Positions 25,764-34,787 are shown, counted from the first letter of the stretch. The stretch is DNA of 64,000 nt from an uncultured Acholeplasmatales bacterium (GCA_944324705.1 CALUXI010000004.1:25196-89195); one strand, 5' to 3'. Notes: generated by a model not told the origin, from the sequence alone. Numbers and translations are program-made.

Positions 25764-27182
25764 TTAAATTATATGTAATTTAAATGTATCAGTTCCGTAA
25801 TCACCAATACGTGAACCACCAGTTACAATTACTTTATCGCCTGTTTTTACTAAACCTGTACTCTTAGCCTTTTCAATAGCATATTTAAATAAATCATCTG
25901 TGTTATTCTTTTCTTCACCATAAATAGGATATACATTCCAAGCTAAATTTAATTGACGACATGCCTTTTCGTTTACACAAATCGCTATAATAGGGCAATT
26001 AGGACGATAAGCAGCTAAATTAAAAGCAGTAATACCATTAATAGTCACACAAATGATTGCTTTAGCATCAATTTGATAAGCACTATTAACAGCAGCATTA
26101 CAAATAGCACTATTAAAACTATCTCCTAAATCTAAACTATTAATATGATATCTACGTTCCCAATTAATATTACTTTCTGTAGCTTCTGCAATATCTGCCA
26201 TAGCTGTAACAGCTTCAATAGGATATTTACCAGCTGCAGATTCACCTGATAACATAATTGCTGTAGTTCTATCATAAATTGCATTTGCAACATCACTAAC
26301 TTCAGCACGAGTAGGACGTGGATTTTGTTGCATTGAATCTAACATTTGTGTTGCAGTTACAACAATTTTACCTGCTCTAAAACACTTAGAAATAATTTCT
26401 TTTTGAATTCCTGGTAAAATCTTAAATGGCACTTCTACTCCCATGTCACCACGGGCTACCATTACACCATCAGAAGCTTCAATAATTTCATCCATCTTCT
26501 CTATACCTTCCGTATTTTCAATTTTAGAAATTATTTTAATTTTCTTTGATGTATCATATTTATCTAATAATTCTCTTAAGGCATAAACATCTTCTTTACG
26601 ACGAACAAAAGATGCTGCTATATAATCTACACATTGTTCAATTCCAAAAATAATATCACTTCTATCTACTTCACTAATATATGGCATATCAATAATTACA
26701 TTAGGAATATTAATAGATTTATGATTTGATAAATTACCATCATTTAATACTTCGGTAACTATATTTCTACCATCTACTTTAGTTACTTTAAAACTAACTT
26801 TACCATCATCAGCTAAAATCTTATCTCCAGGTTTAACAAAATCAGCTAAATTAGGATAAGTTAAACCACAAATAGTTTCATCACCTAATAAATCTTTATC
26901 AGGACTAAATGTAAAAGCATCTCCTGTTTTTAAACTAATTTTACCATTTTTAAAGTCTCTAATTCTAATTTCTGGACCTTTTGTATCTAATAAGATTGGT
27001 AATGGAATGCCTAATTCTTCTCTAATTCTTTTAACTCTATCCATTCTAACTTTTTGTTCTTCATGTGTTCCATGGGAAAAATTTAATCTCGCACAATCTA
27101 AACCTTTTTGAATCATTGTCTTTAATGTCACATCATCATCACATGCCGGACCTAGTGTACAAATAATTTTTGTTTTACGCAT
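25764..27182 (-). CDS. pyk: Pyruvate kinase
   Basis: It catalyses the last step of glycolysis, phosphoenolpyruvate to pyruvate with ATP formation. The 472-residue protein starts RKTKIICTLGPA and contains LDTKGPEIRIR, the active-site MVARGDMGVEVP (about 240-251), ATQMLDSM (about 275-282) and the C-terminal regulatory domain ending in GTDTFKLHII. It lacks the extra PEP-utiliser-like domain found on many Bacilli enzymes. The glycolytic product of the nearby sugar locus would pass through this step. Confidence 0.97.
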   Translation of the reverse strand: MRKTKIICTLGPACDDDVTLKTMIQKGLDCARLNFSHGTHEEQKVRMDRVKRIREELGIPLPILLDTKGPEIRIRDFKNGKISLKTGDAFTFSPDKDLLGDETICGLTYPNLADFVKPGDKILADDGKVSFKVTKVDGRNIVTEVLNDGNLSNHKSINIPNVIIDMPYISEVDRSDIIFGIEQCVDYIAASFVRRKEDVYALRELLDKYDTSKKIKIISKIENTEGIEKMDEIIEASDGVMVARGDMGVEVPFKILPGIQKEIISKCFRAGKIVVTATQMLDSMQQNPRPTRAEVSDVANAIYDRTTAIMLSGESAAGKYPIEAVTAMADIAEATESNINWERRYHINSLDLGDSFNSAICNAAVNSAYQIDAKAIICVTINGITAFNLAAYRPNCPIIAICVNEKACRQLNLAWNVYPIYGEEKNNTDDLFKYAIEKAKSTGLVKTGDKVIVTGGSRIGDYGTDTFKLHII

Positions 27183-27238
27183 ATTAACACCTCAAATTTT
27201 GCATTATTTACATACATATGATACTACAAATCATAGAT

Positions 27239-27260
27239 AAAAAAAAGGCTAAAATAGCCC
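27239..27260 (-). terminator. Minus-strand terminator between the tRNA and pyk
   Basis: A 5-bp stem (GGCTA/TAGCC, 27247-27251 and 27255-27259), extended by weak pairs, is followed by about seven U on the minus strand. It should stop transcription coming from the ABC transporter gene before pyk. Confidence 0.6.
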
Positions 27261-27314
27261 TTTATTTAAAATTATAACAAGTTGTCAATTTTTATTTAAA
27301 AACGTTTTTAAATA

Positions 27315-27323
27315 TGATATAAT
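27315..27323 (+). promoter_or_regulatory. Extended -10 promoter of the tRNA gene
   Basis: TGATATAAT on the plus strand is a consensus extended -10 (TGnTATAAT), 9 bp before the tRNA 5' end. The -35 region 17 bp upstream (TTTAAA) is weak, as expected for extended -10 promoters. Confidence 0.7.
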
Positions 27324-27331
27324 TCTCATAT

Positions 27332-27406
27332 GCCGCAATAGCACAGTGGTAGTGCAACGCTCTCGTAAAGCGGAGGTCGTAGGTTCAAATCCTATTTGCG
27401 GCACCA
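27332..27406 (+). tRNA. tRNA-Thr (CGT anticodon)
   Basis: A full cloverleaf folds: 7-bp acceptor stem GCCGCAA/TTGCGGC, 4-bp D stem GCAC/GTGC, anticodon loop CTCGTAA with anticodon CGT (reads ACG), T stem GTAGG/CCTAT with TTCAAAT loop, discriminator A and encoded CCA. The anticodon stem has one A-G mismatch at its first pair. It is the only plus-strand gene with strong support, with its own promoter and terminator. Confidence 0.95.
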
Positions 27407-27420
27407 CTATAACTATCTAT

Positions 27421-27470
27421 GTCCGATACACTTTTAGTAAGTTCTATTGCGTACGGACTTTTTTATTTTT
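27421..27470 (+). terminator. Terminator of tRNA-Thr
   Basis: GTCCG (27421-27425) pairs with CGGAC (27454-27458), extended past a bulge by TAC/GTA, and is followed by TTTTTTATTTTT on the plus strand, 15 bp after the tRNA. Confidence 0.7.
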
Positions 27471-27475
27471 AAAAA

Positions 27476-29539
27476 TTATCTATCATATATTATATTTATA
27501 GTTTTCTTCTTAATAAAAATTATATTTAAAATTATAAAACAAATAATAAAACACGCTAATAATATTCCAAAAGTTGTAAAAACAGCTAAAATATCAAATC
27601 TTATCAATTCAATATAAGAATGAACAAATAAAATTTCTAATATAATATTATTTAAAGGTTTTATTACAAACAATTCTACTATACTACCTAAACATAAAGC
27701 TAATAAAGTTACTGTTAACAAAGGAGTGAAATATACAAAGATTAATTTCATTTTGCTTGATCCTAATGATAAAACAAATCCCATATCTTTTTTATAATTT
27801 CTATAAAATGAATAAAATATAAAAATTACCATTAAAATCACTACAAATATAACTATTGGATAAATAACTAATAAAGTATTGCCAACTGTTTGTTTATGAA
27901 AACTTAATATTTTACTAATATCATTTGCTAATGGTGAGTCAATATTATATTTTTCATTGCCTAAATTATCCCTATTTTTAGTAATAAATTCAATTGTATC
28001 ATCATTTATTTTATATTCTTTTCCTATAAAAGTAGCATTATTAAATAATGTGTATGAATATTTAGCTACAATATTAGCAAATACATTTTCACTAAAAAAG
28101 GTAGTACTATCATTTGAAAATTCTACAATTTTATAATTATCATCAAAAACTTTAACTATGTCACCGCTAGAAAATTCATTTTTTGTAAAATCTGGCATTA
28201 TAATTTCATCATCTTTTAAATTTAAATCATAATATATTCTTTCAGATATAATGTAATTATCTGTACACGGTTGATAATTGCTATTTATAAAATAAGCACC
28301 ATAATAATCTTTCATAGTTTCTTCATCATTTAAAAGCAAAAAAGATTTAGCATTTAAATATAAAGAATTGTTAAATGTATACGACATAGATACACTATTA
28401 GAATCATAATGTTTATAGTTATATATTTTAGTGATTGTAAATGTTATCCCTGCTAATTTAATTTGATAATCATCAATTAGACCATCAGCTAAAAAAACTT
28501 CTTTTAATCCTTCATCAATATATATTTCATTATCTTTTATTGAATTATCAATAACTATTCCATAACTTAAATCTCTTTTATCTATTTTTGTATAATATAT
28601 TGTATTATCTTCTAAGTCCATTTTATCAGCAAAATCTTTATAATAAAAACTATTATACATCTTATCATATAAAACTACTTTATCTATATCATAAGAACTA
28701 AATAAATTCTTAATTTGTTTACTTTCACCATTAAAATAAGCAGTAAATAAAAGAATTGAAATAAAAGATATAATCCAAAAAAACAACAAACTAAATAAAT
28801 ATAACAATTTACTTTTCTTAATTAGTTTTAAGGAATATTTTAAATAATTTAAAGGATTAATTTTATTATAATTCTTCTTTTTATTTATTACTAAATTATT
28901 ACTAAAATCATAATTATTATTAAATAAATCACTTAATAAAATATTATTTTTAATATTTTCTATTAAATAAGAATCGTGACTAACTATTAAAACAAGTCTT
29001 TCTTTACTTATTTCTTCTAATATTTTAAATACTTCTTTTCTTGTTTCTTCATCTAAATTTGAAGTTGGTTCATCTGCTAGTATTATTTTAGCGTCCTTAA
29101 TTAAAGCTATAGCTATGGCTACTCTTTGTTTTTCACCACCAGAAAGTATATTAGGATATTTATTAATTACATTAGCTATACCTAGTTTATTTAATACTTC
29201 TATTATATCTATATTAGTTTTAGCTATTAATTTAACTAACTCTAAATTATCTTTAATAGTTAAATTATTAATTAAATTACTATCTTGAAAAATAAAACCT
29301 ATTTCTTTTCTTAAATTAGCTATATCATTTTCTTTCATTTCTTTATAAGATTTACTATTATAACAAATATCACCATTTGTAGGACTATCTAAATGGCTTA
29401 TTAGATTAAATAAAGTTGTTTTACCTATACCACTTTTACCTTTAATTAAAAATAAACCAACATCAGGTAATTTTAAACTAATATTTTCTAATACTTTTTG
29501 ATTATCATAATACTTAGATACATTCTTTAATTCTAGCAA
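27476..29539 (-). CDS. ABC transporter, ATPase fused to a MacB/FtsX-type permease
   Basis: One chain combines an ATPase domain (about 1-215: Walker A GKSGIGKTT, signature LSGGEKQRVAIA, Walker B ILADEPTSNLD) with a permease of four membrane helices (about 245-270, 555-580, 600-627, 645-675) and a large outside domain (about 275-550) between helices 1 and 2. This is the MacB/FtsX mechanotransmission topology used for exporting or releasing peptides, lipoproteins or antibiotics from the membrane. The start is probably the TTG at 29539, 8 nt after GAGG; the GTG at 29548 lies on that RBS. The gene follows the secreted protein gene closely, and the pair probably works together. The substrate is unknown. 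Confidence 0.85.
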   Translation of the reverse strand: MLELKNVSKYYDNQKVLENISLKLPDVGLFLIKGKSGIGKTTLFNLISHLDSPTNGDICYNSKSYKEMKENDIANLRKEIGFIFQDSNLINNLTIKDNLELVKLIAKTNIDIIEVLNKLGIANVINKYPNILSGGEKQRVAIAIALIKDAKIILADEPTSNLDEETRKEVFKILEEISKERLVLIVSHDSYLIENIKNNILLSDLFNNNYDFSNNLVINKKKNYNKINPLNYLKYSLKLIKKSKLLYLFSLLFFWIISFISILLFTAYFNGESKQIKNLFSSYDIDKVVLYDKMYNSFYYKDFADKMDLEDNTIYYTKIDKRDLSYGIVIDNSIKDNEIYIDEGLKEVFLADGLIDDYQIKLAGITFTITKIYNYKHYDSNSVSMSYTFNNSLYLNAKSFLLLNDEETMKDYYGAYFINSNYQPCTDNYIISERIYYDLNLKDDEIIMPDFTKNEFSSGDIVKVFDDNYKIVEFSNDSTTFFSENVFANIVAKYSYTLFNNATFIGKEYKINDDTIEFITKNRDNLGNEKYNIDSPLANDISKILSFHKQTVGNTLLVIYPIVIFVVILMVIFIFYSFYRNYKKDMGFVLSLGSSKMKLIFVYFTPLLTVTLLALCLGSIVELFVIKPLNNIILEILFVHSYIELIRFDILAVFTTFGILLACFIICFIILNIIFIKKKTINIIYDR

Positions 29540-29559
29540 ATAAACCACCTCTATTCACT

Positions 29560-30462
29560 TTAGGCTATTGTCATCATACCACTTGAAATCATAATTTCGT
29601 CAAAATCGTGTGAATTCGCCCAATCATAATCAATATATAATTGTGTCCCATAACAATATACACATAAAGGAAAACCACCATTATCACTTTTAGGTCTACG
29701 ATATATAAAAGCTATTCCATCTTTCATTTCTTGTTGAAAAGTCTTATAAGAGTCTTCATTATGTCTAACTGTCCCATTTTCTAATAACATTAAACCTTCT
29801 AATATGACACCACCGCCTAAAAAGCCAAGTAAATAATCTCCCGCATTAAAATTACTAATTGTGTAACCATCATACGTGAAACAAATATCTATAAATTTAT
29901 TAGTAGTATTAGATTTATTAATCATCGTTTTAAAATTTGTTGCATAACTAGTAGAAAAAGTATAATCAATTCCTGCTTCTAAATCAGAACCACTAAAACC
30001 CAAATTTAAATTTAACGCATTATTATATTCTTTTTCTGGCAACTGCGTGTTTGGCGAATAACTTATTAATTCTAAATTGCCTACATCATATCCATCAATA
30101 TAACATAAAAATTCTATCCCAGCATTAAGCCACACATACTTTAGACCACCCCAAAATTTTTCTTCAGCTGTTTGATATTTTTCAAATAATGATAAACTAG
30201 CATCTGCTCTTACAGCATAATAATTATAATCTTCATCTTGATTATACTCTTCATTCAACTTATAGTTTGAAACTTGAAAATTTAGAGTCCCATATTTTCC
30301 ACTTGAATTATATGTTCTTCTATAACCTAGAAGTTGCCAAACATTATCGTTGGCTTTTGCATTTGATGTGACATTAAAAACACAAATAAACATTACTAAA
30401 ATCAATATTCCTTTTATATGTTTTAAACTCATTTCGTTCACATACAATAAATATGTGGTCAC
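29560..30462 (-). CDS. Secreted protein of unknown function, partner of the ABC transporter
   Basis: No family is recognised. A signal peptide is clear (KHIKGILILVMFICVFNV followed by a cleavage-like NAKA-ND), then about 260 residues rich in Tyr, Asn, Asp and Gly that look beta-rich, with a hydrophobic Gly stretch GDYLLGFLGGGVILEGLML about 75 residues before the end. The frame is open up to a GTG at 30486, but AAAGGAGAA lies inside that extension, so the start is either the GTG at 30462 (chosen, about 13 nt from the RBS) or the ATG at 30432, which gives a standard signal peptide. It lies about 20 bp before the ABC gene in the same direction. A secreted substrate, sensor or toxin-like protein are all possible. 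Confidence 0.55.
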   Translation of the reverse strand: MTTYLLYVNEMSLKHIKGILILVMFICVFNVTSNAKANDNVWQLLGYRRTYNSSGKYGTLNFQVSNYKLNEEYNQDEDYNYYAVRADASLSLFEKYQTAEEKFWGGLKYVWLNAGIEFLCYIDGYDVGNLELISYSPNTQLPEKEYNNALNLNLGFSGSDLEAGIDYTFSTSYATNFKTMINKSNTTNKFIDICFTYDGYTISNFNAGDYLLGFLGGGVILEGLMLLENGTVRHNEDSYKTFQQEMKDGIAFIYRRPKSDNGGFPLCVYCYGTQLYIDYDWANSHDFDEIMISSGMMTIA

Positions 30463-30552
30463 ATATTTATTAATTCTCCTTTCCACAAATTTAATAGTTA
30501 GTCACTTCAATTTCATTATATAATCTTAAATATATATTTTCAAGCATATAAC

Positions 30553-30578
30553 AAAAAAGACCAGTTTTAAACTGATCT
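30553..30578 (-). terminator. Terminator after trxA
   Basis: A 9-bp stem (30570-30578 with 30558-30566, one G-U pair) with a 3-nt loop is followed by six U on the minus strand, 11 bp after the trxA stop. Confidence 0.8.
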
Positions 30579-30589
30579 AAACATTCTAA

Positions 30590-30892
30590 TTATTTAAGTA
30601 AATTTAAAAAATTTTGTTTAGGTTGATAACCTACTGTTCTAGCTACTTCCTTACCATTTTGGAAAACAATTACTGTAGGGATACTAGATACACCATATTT
30701 AGCGGCAAGTTCTTCCTCTTCATCTACATTTACTTTACCAACTTGATTAGGTACTTCATTAGCAATTTCTTCAATGATTGGACCTAACATACGGCAAGGA
30801 CCACACCAAGGTGCCCAGAAATCTACTAATGTTTTTTCACCACTTTTTATTACTTCATCAAAGTTTTCTTTTGTTAATTTTAATTCTGCCAT
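30590..30892 (-). CDS. trxA: Thioredoxin
   Basis: It reduces disulfides of cytosolic proteins with electrons from thioredoxin reductase. The 100-residue protein has the active site FWAPWCGPCRML (about 25-36) and the cis-Pro loop SIPTVIVF (about 71-78). Length is typical. It lies 60 bp after gdhA without an obvious terminator between them and may be cotranscribed. Confidence 0.96.
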   Translation of the reverse strand: MAELKLTKENFDEVIKSGEKTLVDFWAPWCGPCRMLGPIIEEIANEVPNQVGKVNVDEEEELAAKYGVSSIPTVIVFQNGKEVARTVGYQPKQNFLNLLK

Positions 30893-30955
30893 AATTATTC
30901 CTCCTTAATTTAGCTACATTATAACCTAAACTAATTATCTTGTCTAAAGATTTGC

Positions 30956-32290
30956 TTATACAATTCCTTGAGCTAGCATAGCCTCTACAACTTTTAAGAA
31001 ACCACAAATATTAGCAGCAGCCACAAAATCATCACCTAAATTATATTTCTTAGCTACTTCAGCCATATTGTTATAAATATTTATCATTATTTCTTTTAAT
31101 CTAGCATCTACTTCTTTAAATGACCAACTTAGTCTTAAACTATTTTGACTCATTTCAAGGCCAGAAGTTGCTACCCCACCAGCATTAGCAGCCTTACCAG
31201 GAATAAATAGCACTTTATGTTTTTGTAAATATTTAGTAGCTTCTAAAGTAGTAGGCATATTAGCTCCCTCACATACAGCAAGACAGCCATTCTTAACTAG
31301 TGCTTTAGCATCTTCTAAATCTAACTCATTTTGGGTAGCACAAGGTAATGCTATATCACATTTTAATTTAAATACTCCTTTACCTTCATGATATGAAGAC
31401 TGAGGGCGCATTTTCTTATATTCGGTTAAACGAGCACGTTTAACTTCTTTTATCTCTTTTAATAATGCTAAATCAATACCTTCAGGATCATAAATATAAC
31501 CATTAGAATCCGAAACACTAACTACTTTAGCGCCTAATTCCATAGCTTTTTCACAAGCATATATTGCAACATTACCGGCTCCACTTATAACAATTGTTTT
31601 ACCTTTAATATCAATATTATGATTTTTTAATAATTCATTAGTAATATATAAAAGACCATAGCCAGTAGCTTCTGTACGAACTAAAGAGCCACCATAAGTT
31701 AAACCTTTACCAGTCAATACTCCTTCATAATTACCAACAATCTTTTTATATTGTCCATATAAATAACCAATTTCACGAGCTCCAACCCCAATATCACCAG
31801 CCGGAACATCACGATTTGGGCCTATATATTTATATAATTCTGTCATAAAACTTTGACAAAAGGCCATAACTTCCCTATCACTTTTACCTTTAGGATCAAA
31901 ATCACTACCGCCTTTGCCACCACCCATAGGTAGACTAGTGAGTGAATTTTTGAATGTTTGTTCAAAGGCTAAAAATTTTAAGATACTTTGATTAACAGAA
32001 GGATGTAAACGAAGTCCACCTTTATAAGGACCAATTGCGTTATTCCATTGTACACGATAACCCATATTAACTTCTACTTCACCCTTATCGTTTACCCAAG
32101 GAACCCTAAAACTTATGATTCTATCTGGTGTAGTAATTCTTTCAAGAATTTTATTTTTACGATATAATTCTTCATTTTCAGCAATTATTGGTTCAATAGA
32201 TTCTAATACTTCTTTAACTGCTTGTAAGAATTCTACTTCATTAGCATATTTATTTTTTAAATTTTCATACACTTCATTAATATAATTCAT
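30956..32290 (-). CDS. gdhA: NADP-type glutamate dehydrogenase
   Basis: It interconverts 2-oxoglutarate plus ammonia and glutamate. The roughly 444-residue protein is of the hexameric 50-kDa class: substrate Lys in LPMGGGKGGSDFDP (about 121-134), NRDVPAGDIGVGAREIGY and the Rossmann motif VISGAGNVAIYACEKA (about 236-251). I chose the ATG at 32290 (MNYINEVYE), about 10 nt after AGAGG, over the GTG three codons upstream that touches the RBS. Amino sugar deamination by NagB and serine dehydratase both release ammonia, which this enzyme can fix. Confidence 0.95.
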   Translation of the reverse strand: MNYINEVYENLKNKYANEVEFLQAVKEVLESIEPIIAENEELYRKNKILERITTPDRIISFRVPWVNDKGEVEVNMGYRVQWNNAIGPYKGGLRLHPSVNQSILKFLAFEQTFKNSLTSLPMGGGKGGSDFDPKGKSDREVMAFCQSFMTELYKYIGPNRDVPAGDIGVGAREIGYLYGQYKKIVGNYEGVLTGKGLTYGGSLVRTEATGYGLLYITNELLKNHNIDIKGKTIVISGAGNVAIYACEKAMELGAKVVSVSDSNGYIYDPEGIDLALLKEIKEVKRARLTEYKKMRPQSSYHEGKGVFKLKCDIALPCATQNELDLEDAKALVKNGCLAVCEGANMPTTLEATKYLQKHKVLFIPGKAANAGGVATSGLEMSQNSLRLSWSFKEVDARLKEIMINIYNNMAEVAKKYNLGDDFVAAANICGFLKVVEAMLAQGIV

Positions 32291-32453
32291 TTCTATCACA
32301 CCTCTTGAAATATAATACTATATTTATGAAATAAAATAAAGTATTTTTAGTTATTTTTTAAATTTTACAAAATATAATTGTAACATTTAATAATTAGTTA
32401 AAATTTTTTTAAAAATTAAATTCAAAACTTAAATTATTTTAAGTAAAAATATA

Positions 32454-32482
32454 TTAACAGCGCTTTCATAGTGTGCTAATAT
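32454..32482 (+). promoter_or_regulatory. Plus-strand promoter of the candidate small RNA
   Basis: TTAACA (32454-32459) and TAATAT (32477-32482) are exactly 17 bp apart on the plus strand and the -10 is preceded by TGC, giving an extended -10. No plus-strand protein gene follows, so it should drive the RNA ending at the terminator near 32682. Confidence 0.7.
32455..32468. promoter_or_regulatory. CcpA-type cre site over the small RNA promoter
   Basis: TAACAGCGCTTTCA matches the palindromic cre consensus TGAAAGCGCTTTCA at 12 of 14 positions. It covers most of the -35 box and the start of the spacer, a position that would block RNA polymerase when CcpA binds. CcpA itself is not in the window. 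Confidence 0.6.
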
Positions 32483-32488
32483 ATAGGT

Positions 32489-32682
32489 GTAAAGAGGAAT
32501 ACACTAAGTAAAGAGGAGAAAAACCTTTACTTAGTGTAAATAAATAAGTAGTTCAATGAAAATAGTAATCGGTCGTGAAAAATGTTTTAGCTTTAGAAAA
32601 AAGTATCTACTATTAGTTGACTACAAGTTTAAGAAGAAATTGAGGTTACCTTTTAAAAGAATCTTGATTTCTTCTTTTTTTT
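32489..32682 (+). ncRNA. Candidate small regulatory RNA (about 195 nt)
   Basis: A promoter with cre site upstream and a strong terminator downstream define a plus-strand transcript in a 450-bp gap where all neighbours are on the minus strand. It can fold a perfect 13-bp hairpin (32501-32513 with 32525-32537, loop AGGAGAAAAAC), a long imperfect hairpin from about 32547 to 32625, and the terminator stem. The element GTAAAGAGGA occurs twice (near 32490 and 32508), the second running into the loop of the first hairpin, and looks like an exposed Shine-Dalgarno mimic. No known RNA family (SRP, RNase P, tmRNA) is recognised; 6S RNA is not excluded. Confidence 0.6.
32631..32682 (+). terminator. Terminator of the candidate small RNA
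   Basis: AAGAAGAAAT (32631-32640) pairs perfectly with ATTTCTTCTT (32667-32676), followed by TTTTTT on the plus strand. The 26-nt interval between the arms can add further AT pairs. Confidence 0.7.
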
Positions 32683-32700
32683 GTCAATAAAAGTTCATTC

Positions 32701-32735
32701 TAAAACAAAAGATGGCATTGTATTGACATGCCATC
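32701..32735 (-). terminator. Terminator closing the glycosaminoglycan operon
   Basis: A perfect 8-bp stem (GATGGCAT/ATGCCATC, 32711-32718 and 32728-32735) is followed by TTTTGTTTTA on the minus strand, about 20 bp after the stop of the MsmK-type ATPase gene, the last gene of the long operon. Confidence 0.8.
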
Positions 32736-32753
32736 TCCTTATGAATATTAAAT

Positions 32754-33929
32754 TTAAGCAACTTTTTCTTCAGTTTCTTCTTTAACTTCTTCTTCAGAAT
32801 TGGCATTTGGAATATAGCCTTCATTGAAGATATTCATTTCATCTTCGGCGTTAAAGTAATGACAATTTTCTAAATCAATTGCTACTTTTAATTTTGAACC
32901 ATCAGCCACTTTATGTTTAGAACTTACTAAACAAATTATATGTTGATCTTCAATATCAAAATGAACATTAGATTCATGACCTAACATTTCACATAAATCT
33001 ACAGTTACTTCAATTTGTGATTTAGCTAAACGAACTATGTTTTCTTCATCTAAATAAATTTCTTCTGGTCTTACCCCAATTACAATCTTATGATTTACTA
33101 AACCTAATTCTTTAATCTTAGTAAATTTAGATTTTGGTAAATTCATTTTATGAGTACCTGATACGGTGGTGAAAACACCTTTTTCATCAACAATACCATT
33201 AATAAAGTTCATGGCTGGAGTACCAATGAAACCACCAACAAAAACATTAGCCGGATGAGTATAAATTTCTTCAGGACTTCCAACTTGTTGAATATGGCCA
33301 TCACGCATTACAACGATTCTTGTAGCCATTGTCATAGCTTCAACTTGATCGTGAGTAACATATATTGAAGTTGCCCCAATTCTCTTGTGAATTCTCGCAA
33401 TTTCTGAACGCATTTGTCCACGTAACTTAGCATCTAAGTTAGATAATGGTTCATCATATAAGAAAACTTTAGCATCTCTAACTATAGCTCTACCTAAAGC
33501 AACTCTTTGTCTTTGACCACCTGATAAAGCTTTAGGCTTACGTTCTAAATATTGTTCAAGACCTAATGTATGGGCAACCTCATTGATTCTTCTTTTAATT
33601 TCATCCTTTGGAACTTTTCTCAATTTCAAACCAAATGCCATATTATCATAAACTGTCATGTGTGGGAACAAAGCATAAGATTGGAATACCATTGCAATAC
33701 CTCTATTTTTAGGTAAAACGTCATTCATTAATTCACCATCAATATAAAGTTCCCCAGATGTAATATCTTCAAGACCAGCAATCATACGAAGTGTTGTAGA
33801 CTTACCACAACCAGATGGACCTACTAATACAATAAAGTCTTTATCATTTATATCTAAGTTAAAATCAAATACTGCTTGATTTCCCCCTTGATAAATTTTA
33901 TTTACATTCTTTAATACAACTGTTGCCAT
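32754..33929 (-). CDS. msmK: Sugar ABC transporter ATPase, MsmK/UgpC type
   Basis: It energises uptake through carbohydrate permeases of the CUT1 class. Walker A GPSGCGKSTT (about 38-47), Q-loop VFQSYALFPHM, signature LSGGQRQRVALGRA (about 135-148), Walker B VFLYDEPLSNLD and a C-terminal regulatory TOBE/MalK domain (about 235-370) are all complete in 391 residues. In many Firmicutes one shared MsmK serves many sugar porters from a distant locus; here it lies at the end of the same operon as the binding protein and permeases. The C-terminal Glu/Lys-rich tail is probably disordered. Confidence 0.93.
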   Translation of the reverse strand: MATVVLKNVNKIYQGGNQAVFDFNLDINDKDFIVLVGPSGCGKSTTLRMIAGLEDITSGELYIDGELMNDVLPKNRGIAMVFQSYALFPHMTVYDNMAFGLKLRKVPKDEIKRRINEVAHTLGLEQYLERKPKALSGGQRQRVALGRAIVRDAKVFLYDEPLSNLDAKLRGQMRSEIARIHKRIGATSIYVTHDQVEAMTMATRIVVMRDGHIQQVGSPEEIYTHPANVFVGGFIGTPAMNFINGIVDEKGVFTTVSGTHKMNLPKSKFTKIKELGLVNHKIVIGVRPEEIYLDEENIVRLAKSQIEVTVDLCEMLGHESNVHFDIEDQHIICLVSSKHKVADGSKLKVAIDLENCHYFNAEDEMNIFNEGYIPNANSEEEVKEETEEKVA

Positions 33930-33944
33930 TGTTTCTCCTCTTAA

Positions 33945-34787
33945 TCATTCAATATATTGAATTATATATTTAGTTACAAAATTACTATTTGGATTTAAAC
34001 TTATTAAAGTTTCTTTTTGACTTAAATCTAAGTCAGCATCTAAAATATCTGGCAAACCATACCATGATTCAATACATAAAAATTTAGGATCAGTTTCTGG
34101 TATTTTTTGCCAAAAAGCAGTATATGGCATATCGTGTTTAATTAAAATTTTACTAGTTTTGCCAATAATTCCTATTTCATTTAAATCTTTATAACATAAT
34201 GTCCTAGGTTCTATAAGCATTTTAGACATTTTAGAAAATGGCATTATTTCAAGTTTTTCTTTATGTTTACCACTAACGTAACTACCAGTAAAATCTATTG
34301 ATTCATAATTTTCTTTTTTAATTTCTAAACAATTGTCACCAAGTAATTTATTTAAGCCAAAATAATCATATCCCGGATGAAAACCTAAGGCAAAATACAT
34401 TACATTACTACTTAAATTTGTAACTTTAAAATTTATACTTAATATATCATTTACAATCTTATAATTAATAAATAAATTAAAATTAAAGGGATAACTAAAC
34501 TTATTATTAGATAATAATAAAGTTATTTCATCTTTGCGTTTATCAACAACAATGAATTCACTTCTTTTAGCAAAACCATGAACAAAAGCCTCATAAGTCT
34601 TATCTAAATAAATGTATTTACTATCTTTAAAAGATCCAATGTTTGGAAATAAGATTGGACTTTGTTCAGACCATAAACTATTTTTTTGCCACAAGATATT
34701 TATTCCTTTAATATTCAAATAGGCAAGTTCTGCCCCTAGTGAATTTATGCCAACACATAATTTATCACTATTTATTTCTAAAATCAT
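33945..34787 (-). CDS. Aldose 1-epimerase-like protein
   Basis: The 280-residue protein has the mutarotase fold signature: an early INSLGAELAYLNIKGINILW stretch (about 15-34), PILFPNIGSF (about 44-53), a His in FVHGFAKRSEF (about 68-78) and a second His in LGFHPGYDYF (about 133-142). Such enzymes interconvert sugar anomers before kinases or isomerases. It belongs to the LacX-like branch rather than true GalM. It overlaps the end of the rpiR gene by 4 bp and may act on sugars released inside the cell by PL8 and GH88 (inference). Confidence 0.8.
   Translation of the reverse strand: MILEINSDKLCVGINSLGAELAYLNIKGINILWQKNSLWSEQSPILFPNIGSFKDSKYIYLDKTYEAFVHGFAKRSEFIVVDKRKDEITLLLSNNKFSYPFNFNLFINYKIVNDILSINFKVTNLSSNVMYFALGFHPGYDYFGLNKLLGDNCLEIKKENYESIDFTGSYVSGKHKEKLEIMPFSKMSKMLIEPRTLCYKDLNEIGIIGKTSKILIKHDMPYTAFWQKIPETDPKFLCIESWYGLPDILDADLDLSQKETLISLNPNSNFVTKYIIQYIE

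Noticed and set aside
29560..30486. Bacteriocin (lactococcin 972-like) assignment for the secreted protein
   Set aside because: It is far larger than such peptides, lacks their motifs, and the neighbouring transporter is not of the associated seven-helix type.
32556..32690. 44-codon plus-strand frame inside the candidate small RNA
   Set aside because: It has no Shine-Dalgarno sequence and its last 20 codons are the terminator hairpin and U run, so full translation is unlikely. A shorter peptide is not excluded.
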